A DNA stretch of 64,000 bases from contig CM073550.1 in the NCBI GenBank assembly GCA_037074615.1, positions 12,046,001 through 12,110,000 of the forward strand, given 5' to 3'. Shown here one piece after another: positions 59,101 to 64,000 of the stretch (positions are counted from its first letter, which is position 1; each line of letters begins with the position of its first letter). This DNA comes from Leucaena leucocephala. Its lineage: Eukaryota > Streptophyta > Magnoliopsida > Fabales > Fabaceae. The notes under the pieces are model-generated. The model was not told where the DNA came from. It searched no databases and saw only the letters and a list, made by a program, of their open reading frames with translations. A program made the position numbers and the translations under genes.

Positions 59101-60898
59101 TGATTTAGAGATGGCTGCGATGGTGTTTGCTTTAAAGATTTGGAGACATTATCTGTACGGAGAAACCTGTGAGATTTTCACGGATCACAAAAGCCTTAAG
59201 TACATCTTTGAACAGAAGGATTTGAATCTCAGGCAGAGAAGGTGGATGGAGTTGTTAAAGGATTATGATTATACGATTCTGTACCATCCAGGGAAGGTGA
59301 ACGTTGTGGCTGATGCTTTAAGTAGGAAGTCTATGAATAGTTTAGCCCATATCAAGATGGAGAGAAGACCGTTGGTACAGGAGATTCATAAAGTTGAACA
59401 AGAGGGAGTCGTATTTGAAATTGCTAATAAGGGAGTATTTTTGGCTCATTTGCAAGCTCATTCCTCATTATGTGATCAGATTAAGGAAGCTCAGTATTCA
59501 GACCCGAAGTTGTGCGAGTTGAGGGATTCAGTTAAAGACAGAAGTAATTCGAAATTTATGATTGATCAGGAAGGTGTTTTGAGGTTCGAGGGTAGAATTT
59601 GTGTGCCACAAGTTCAGGAGTTGAGAAGGCTAATTCTTGAGGAAGCTCATCATTCTGCCTATACTATCCACCCTGGTATAACTAAGATGTACCAAGATTT
59701 GAAACAGTTATTTTGGTGGCATGGTATGAAGAATGATGTGGCGAATTTTGTTGCACATTGTTTAGTGTGCCAACAAGTTAAGGCGAAACATCAGAAGCCG
59801 GCAGGACCGTTACAATGGTTGGAGATACCTGAATGGAAGTGGGAAAACATAACTATGGATTTTATCGTGGGATTACCCCGTACTGCTAAAGGTTTTGATT
59901 CTATTTGGGTAATTATTGATAGATTGACCAAGTCTGCTCATTTTCTACCAGTGAAGACGACGTACAGTGCGGCTAGATACGCTGAGATTTACATTGAGGA
60001 GATCTTGCGGTTACACGGAGTCCCAGTATCTATCATTTCAGATAGAGGGCCCCAGTTTACTTCTCAATTTTGGAAATCATTTCAGAAAGCTTTGGGCACT
60101 CGATTGAATCTTAGCACTGCTTTTCATCCTCAGACTGATGGACAGTCGGAGAAGACAATCCAGATAGTTGAGGATATGTTGAGGTCCTGTGTCATGGATT
60201 TTGGTGGAAGTTGGGACAAACATTTACCGTTAGTAGAGTTTGCCTATAATAACAGTTATCAATCAAGTATTCAAATGGCACCATTTGAGGCGTTGTACGG
60301 GAGGCAGTGTAGATCTCCAATTGGATGGTTCAAAGTTGGAGACGGAATGATATTAGGGCCTAATTTGGTTCAAGATGCTAAAGAAAAGGTGAAGGTGATT
60401 CAACAAAGGTTGTTGGCGGCTCAAAGTCGACAGAAATCTTATGCAGATCATCGTCGTAGGGAATTAGAGTTCATGGCCGGAGATAAAGTGTTTTTAAGAG
60501 TGTCACCAATGAAAGGGGTTATGAGATTTGGTAAAAAGGGTAAGTTAAGTCCGAGGTTTATCGGCCCCTTTGAAATTTTGGATAAAGTAGGTGCGGTAGC
60601 TTATCGATTAGCCTTACCACCAGAGCTATCAGGGATACATCCAGTGTTTTATGTATCGATGTTGCGAAAGTACTTGTATGATCCCTCCCATGTTGTCGAA
60701 TATCAGGAGGTTCAGGTGAACGAGGACCTGTCATATGATGAAGATCCGATAGCCAATATTGATCAACAAGTAAAGAAGTTGCGGTCGAAGGAGATTCCTT
60801 CGGTGAAGGTGTTATGGCGAAACCACTCAGAGGAAGAAGCTACTTGGGAGTTGGAGGCTGAGATGCGAATCAAATACACACAATTATTTCAGAACTAA
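56186..60898 (+). CDS. Gag-Pol polyprotein of element E with two in-frame TGA codons
   Basis: One frame of about 1,570 codons from ATG (MPPRQVQSRGSS). Stops TGA at 56597-56599 (Gag) and 58184-58186 (before RT) do not shift the frame. Order: basic Arg/Gly-rich Gag start; capsid-like block; CCHC knuckle CYGCGQPGHMKKEC (about 57248-57289); protease motif ALFDPGLTHSY (about 57543). RT follows with VDLRSGYHQL and FIDD at 58550-58561. RNase H has D, E, D, D at codons 262, 299, 324 and 367 counted from 58214. Integrase has H479/H486/C516/C519, then D549, D610 and E646 (35 residues between the last two). A GPF-type tract and a chromodomain-like end (VKVLWRNHSEEEATWELEAE) close it. The proteins would copy and integrate the element. 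With the two stops the full polyprotein is probably not made. Confidence 0.92.
56597..56599 (+). other. Premature stop in Gag of element E
   Basis: TGA between ..VEFALF and LEGIANAWSK, in the uninterrupted frame. It is probably a C-to-T change in a CGA arginine codon. Confidence 0.7.
58184..58186 (+). other. Premature stop between protease and RT of element E
   Basis: TGA between DKGFV and LSTSPWGAPV. Relatives of this clade usually have FVRPSTSPWGAPV here, so an arginine codon CGA to TGA is likely. Confidence 0.72.
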
Positions 60899-60936
60899 GG
60901 TGTGCATATTTTCAAATTCGGAGGACCGAATTTCTT

Positions 60937-60949
60937 AAGAGGGGAAGAA
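60937..60949 (+). promoter_or_regulatory. Polypurine tract, element E
   Basis: AAGAGGGGAAGAA directly before the 3' LTR. Confidence 0.9.
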
Positions 60950-63599
60950 TGTTATGATCAAGAATTTAATTAACATATATGTATATTCTTTACAGAATAC
61001 CTTGCATGGGAAGAGTTGGCTGAATGGTTCAAAGGCAAGAAGGAAACCGTGTGGCCTGTGTTCGAATCCCAGCAGGTGTAGAAGAGTGAGTTTTCTTATT
61101 TTCAGACGCGTGAAATTACTCTTTTACCCTTCTGGTCATTTTTTCACCGAACCACTGACTTTCTCCTTCCATTTCTCCTTCCTGCGTGCAGCGACAGTAG
61201 GGCAGCAGTGCGGGTTAGGTGCTGGACGGCAGAAGCTCAGCTTACGGTGCGGGAGGAGAGTGCACGGCACGGAAGTTCGGCTGGACGCCTTTAAGAAGTA
61301 TTCCGCCCGATCCCTTCCTTTCTGTCGTCAACGAGGCTGCGGTGACAGGAGAGTGTGAGAGGTGAGCGCAGGAGTGCCGCGGGTTTGGTGTTCTAGCTAT
61401 AGTGCCGGTAAACACTCCTTCTGGTAGACCACATTCAAGGTAAGCACCGTCGCTGTGTAGCTTCTGTCTGACACCATTTTCGTGCTACTGTAGCAAATCC
61501 TTCGCTACTGTAGCAAGTCATTTATTCCATTTCCTGGCTGGTTTCTGTCGTGATCCGTTCGGTTAGTGAAATGGTAAGCTCCTTAGTTCGCATTTCGTAT
61601 TCAACTCCATCTTTCCTCTTAAGCGGTTGCAGAGTGACAGAGCTCACTCATTTCTGTTCAGTGCCGTCACCGCTGCTCTGTTTCAGGCCATTGCCGTGAG
61701 TATTAGAGGGAGTGGATTGACGCTGTGCATTGTCATTTTTCTGATCAACCCCGAGGTTCTGCAGCTGGTGTTGGTGGGAAGGATGGTAAGTCTCACCCTT
61801 GTTCTTTATTTCTCTCCGCAACCGTGGCTGTTACTGTTTTTGCTGTGGATGCTATTTTAGCAATTTTGGTTACTGTTTGCTTGTTCGAAAAGGTTACTGT
61901 TGCCGTGTGTATATCTTCGGATGCATGCCGGGTTGCTACTGCAGTGTGATATATATATAAATGTTGTTATGCATCTATGGAGTGTGTGTGATCCGATGCA
62001 CATTGGGTTACTGGAATTGTCCGGCCAATGTGAAGGCAGGAAAGGTTTGTGTGTTTGCCGTCAGGTGTTGGTTCTGTTGATGGATTAGTATTGGATACAT
62101 GAATTAAGCCTTTGACATTTTAGCTTGTTGGAAAATAACCCATGGGTTAACCGAAGCAATATAAGAATTTTTGAGATATTTAAGTTGAGTTAAAGGCATA
62201 AGTGATTGTTAAGGATTAGTGGCTGGGGTAGTGAATCTATAAATTGAATGATTAATGGTGTATTAGTGGTGGAAGTGATAAGTAGGGATGCTTATTATGG
62301 TCAAAGACTTTAAGCAAAATGTTAATATGTTGTTTCAATCAGGGGATTGAGATGTAATCTCGCAGCTGGTGTTGGTGGGAGGAGTAGCGATTTAGGAACG
62401 TGGCAGGTGAGTGAATAACGTTCCCTAAAATTTACATTTTTCAAATGCATTGTTATTTCAAATGATGAATTTCAAATATGGATTTTGAAAAGCAAGTTTT
62501 ACGAAAGTATGGTTTAAATCGTTAGAAATGATTTTCTTTCGATCGATTTACAAAAGATTACGATTATGCATGAAAATGAATAAAGAGGCTTTAGAAAAAG
62601 ATTTGACAGTGAACTGATATTATTCATGAAATATTCCTATGTGAATTGCATACGTTGTTACAGTAATTTCATTTTGAATGTTCATGCTGGGGTTTTTGAA
62701 ATTCAAAGTGGCTTTATCAATGATTATGGTATTTGAAACGATTGAGATCATTACATGTGAAAAGGACCCCATGCATGATGGAAATGTTTTAGGATGGAAT
62801 ACAGAACGCTGGTTGCTAACAGCAGTACTGTTAGTCCTTGGTGCACCTTGGTACTCGAGCTCGACAGTTTGTGGCATAGCCACCAGAATTATTTTGTGGG
62901 ATTCGTTCTCGCGACAGTTTGTGGCCTTGAGCCACCAGAATTATTTCGTGGGATTTATTCTCGCGACAGTTTGTGGCATAGCCACCAGAATTATATCGTG
63001 GGATTCGTTCTCACGACAGTTAGTGGCTTCGAGCCACCAGAATGGTTAGTTACCCTCGTGGACTGTGTGTCCACGTCTGTTTTCGTTCTGTTGAAGTCCT
63101 ACAGAAAGATCATGGTTTTTGAAAAGATTGTTTTGAATGAGTTATTTGAAACAGTTAGTTCATACGGTTATTTCCCCTGAAATACAAATGTTGACAAAAA
63201 GGTTTGAATTAGATTTCAAAGCGATATGAAATACATTTTTAATATGATTATGCATTGATTATTTTCCGCATTCTTTAAATCATGTTTTTGGGACGTTATT
63301 CACGAGTAGATTATTTGGCTTCAGATAGTGCAGGTGACCCTAATTCTCCAGCTGAGCGGTAAAGAGCCTTGCTGTTGATCCGAAGCTTCGTTTGATAAAT
63401 ACTACTTTTGATGTAATTGCTTCTTAAGAACTTTTATTATTTTGGAAAGGATAATGCTCTGCATGAACCTTAGAAAATGTTTGTATGATTTTGAAAAATG
63501 CTATGGAGAATTTAAAGGTTTTACTTAAAATGCTAGGCTTTCAGAATATGATGTATTTATATTCTGTGCCGGTCACGGTCCAAAAATAGGGACGTGACA
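60950..63599 (+). repeat. Element E 3' LTR
   Basis: 2,650 bp, collinear with the 5' LTR at a constant offset of 7,622 bp with no net indel. Differences are concentrated in the first ~800 bp. Confidence 0.94.
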
Positions 63600-64000
63600 C
63601 TCCCCTTCTTTCTATTTTTCTCAACCAAATACACTTTTTTCTCTCCTCCCCTAAAACCCGCAACCAAACAAACCCTACGTGTCATCTCTATCAGAGTTGT
63701 CACATCATCTACAGTTTCTGTGATACCTGATAAATAGAGCGAGAGGGGGAAAACAGAGGAGTGTCGCCACAGGTGGAAGGGAGTACTCGATGGTCGATGC
63801 TGTTGAGAGACGTTGTTGCTAGGTTCAACCATCCTTGTCACCATCATGATGTTCATTTTCATCAATTGCTGCTCGCATTTCAAATTGGGTACCGTAGCAA
63901 ATTCCCAAATTTTCAATCTCCTTCATTCTGGTTACAGCGAGTTGCTATTGGGGGCATATGGAAGCTTGTTTTTCTTCTCTGTCATAGCTCACATTCAACT

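Larger units (their letters stand above)
53328..63599 (+). mobile_element. Element E: near-intact Ty3/gypsy chromovirus-type retrotransposon
   Basis: 10,272 bp with two LTRs of exactly 2,650 bp (53328-55977, 60950-63599) and a perfect duplication CTCCC (53323-53327 and 63600-63604). The initiator tRNA-Met primer site and polypurine tract are perfect. One Gag-Pol frame (56186-60898) is broken by only two stops. A hand comparison of the LTRs finds about 50 differences (near 2%), nearly all transitions. Tekay/Del-type because of the chromodomain-like end and large LTRs. It is the likely trans-provider type for D. Confidence 0.95.
52787..63674. mobile_element. MITE split by element E
   Basis: Left part 52787-53327 starts GCTTTGTTTGGTTCAAC; right part 63605-63674 ends, in reverse, GGTTTGTTTGGTTGCGGG. 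A perfect 5-bp duplication CTACG flanks it (52782-52786 and 63675-63679). Without E it is about 611 bp, with GAGGGGAGGG-type subterminal motifs. It is non-coding. Confidence 0.78.
52452..64000 (+). mobile_element. LTR F, older family member, interrupted and running off the window
   Basis: Begins TGTAATGGACTTAGAATTTT, like the LTR start of A. A tRNA-like segment follows 89 bp later, then T-runs and a CCCTTCCATTTTCTCC zone as in the other LTRs. It is interrupted at 52787 by a MITE holding element E and resumes at 63680, where TGGGTACCGTAGCAAATTC parallels GCTACTGTAGCAAATCC in E's LTR. Its right end and status (solo or complete) are outside the window. Confidence 0.72.

Noticed and set aside
63557..63916. 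119-codon minus-strand frame across the right end of E
   Set aside because: Spans three different insertions (E end, MITE end, F), so it cannot be an evolved gene.

Overview
The window looks like nuclear DNA of a flowering plant, probably a eudicot. It is AT-rich, and its genes are split by short introns with GT..AG borders. It is dominated by Ty3/gypsy LTR retrotransposons primed by initiator tRNA-Met, with CACTA, MITE, Ty1/copia and LINE remnants between them. I cannot name the species. I see no gene that is clearly intact and functional; the window is repeat-rich, gene-poor chromatin holding decayed gene copies.

Layout. 1-449: 3' end of a lectin-domain receptor kinase pseudogene. 1271-3112: a 734-bp tandem duplication plus an inverted partial copy. 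3130-4262: Ty1/copia pol remnant (minus). 4281-15289: element A, an old degenerate Ty3/gypsy element with 3-kb LTRs. 15290-15775: a second receptor-kinase fragment. 19474-25322: serine/histidine decarboxylase-like copy 1 (minus), split in exon 3 by solo LTR B (21060-24371). 26340-26790: LINE RNase H remnant. 29345-46609: decarboxylase-like copy 2 (minus), decayed, carrying a CACTA element with a captured host-gene fragment (29557-33669) in intron 4 and element D (35761-46252) in intron 1. 47258-47478: 35-bp pyrimidine minisatellite. 48362-48750: a MITE. 50477-52369: a foldback element made of 21-bp repeats. 52452-64000: an older LTR (F) hit by a MITE, which was then hit by element E (53328-63599), the youngest and best preserved retrotransposon.

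Elements A, B, D, E and F are one family. Integrase followed by a chromodomain-like C-terminus, with 2.6-3.5 kb LTRs, suggests the Tekay/Del chromovirus clade. LTRs begin TGTTATG or TGTAATG, end GTGACA or a variant, and make 5-bp target duplications. E supplies a near-complete Gag-Pol frame broken only by two TGA codons. D keeps LTRs, PBS and PPT, but almost its whole coding interior is replaced by about 2.9 kb of non-coding sequence, so it must have moved in trans.

The most interesting observation is that all five family members carry, near the 5' end of the LTR, a tRNA-like segment. An A-box-like and a B-box-like motif are held at tRNA spacing (43-46 nt) and are followed by T-runs. A Pol III-type promoter may therefore be built into the LTR, as the 5S promoter is in Cassandra elements. 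The 3' part of the same LTRs carries hairpin-forming minisatellites and conserved palindromes.
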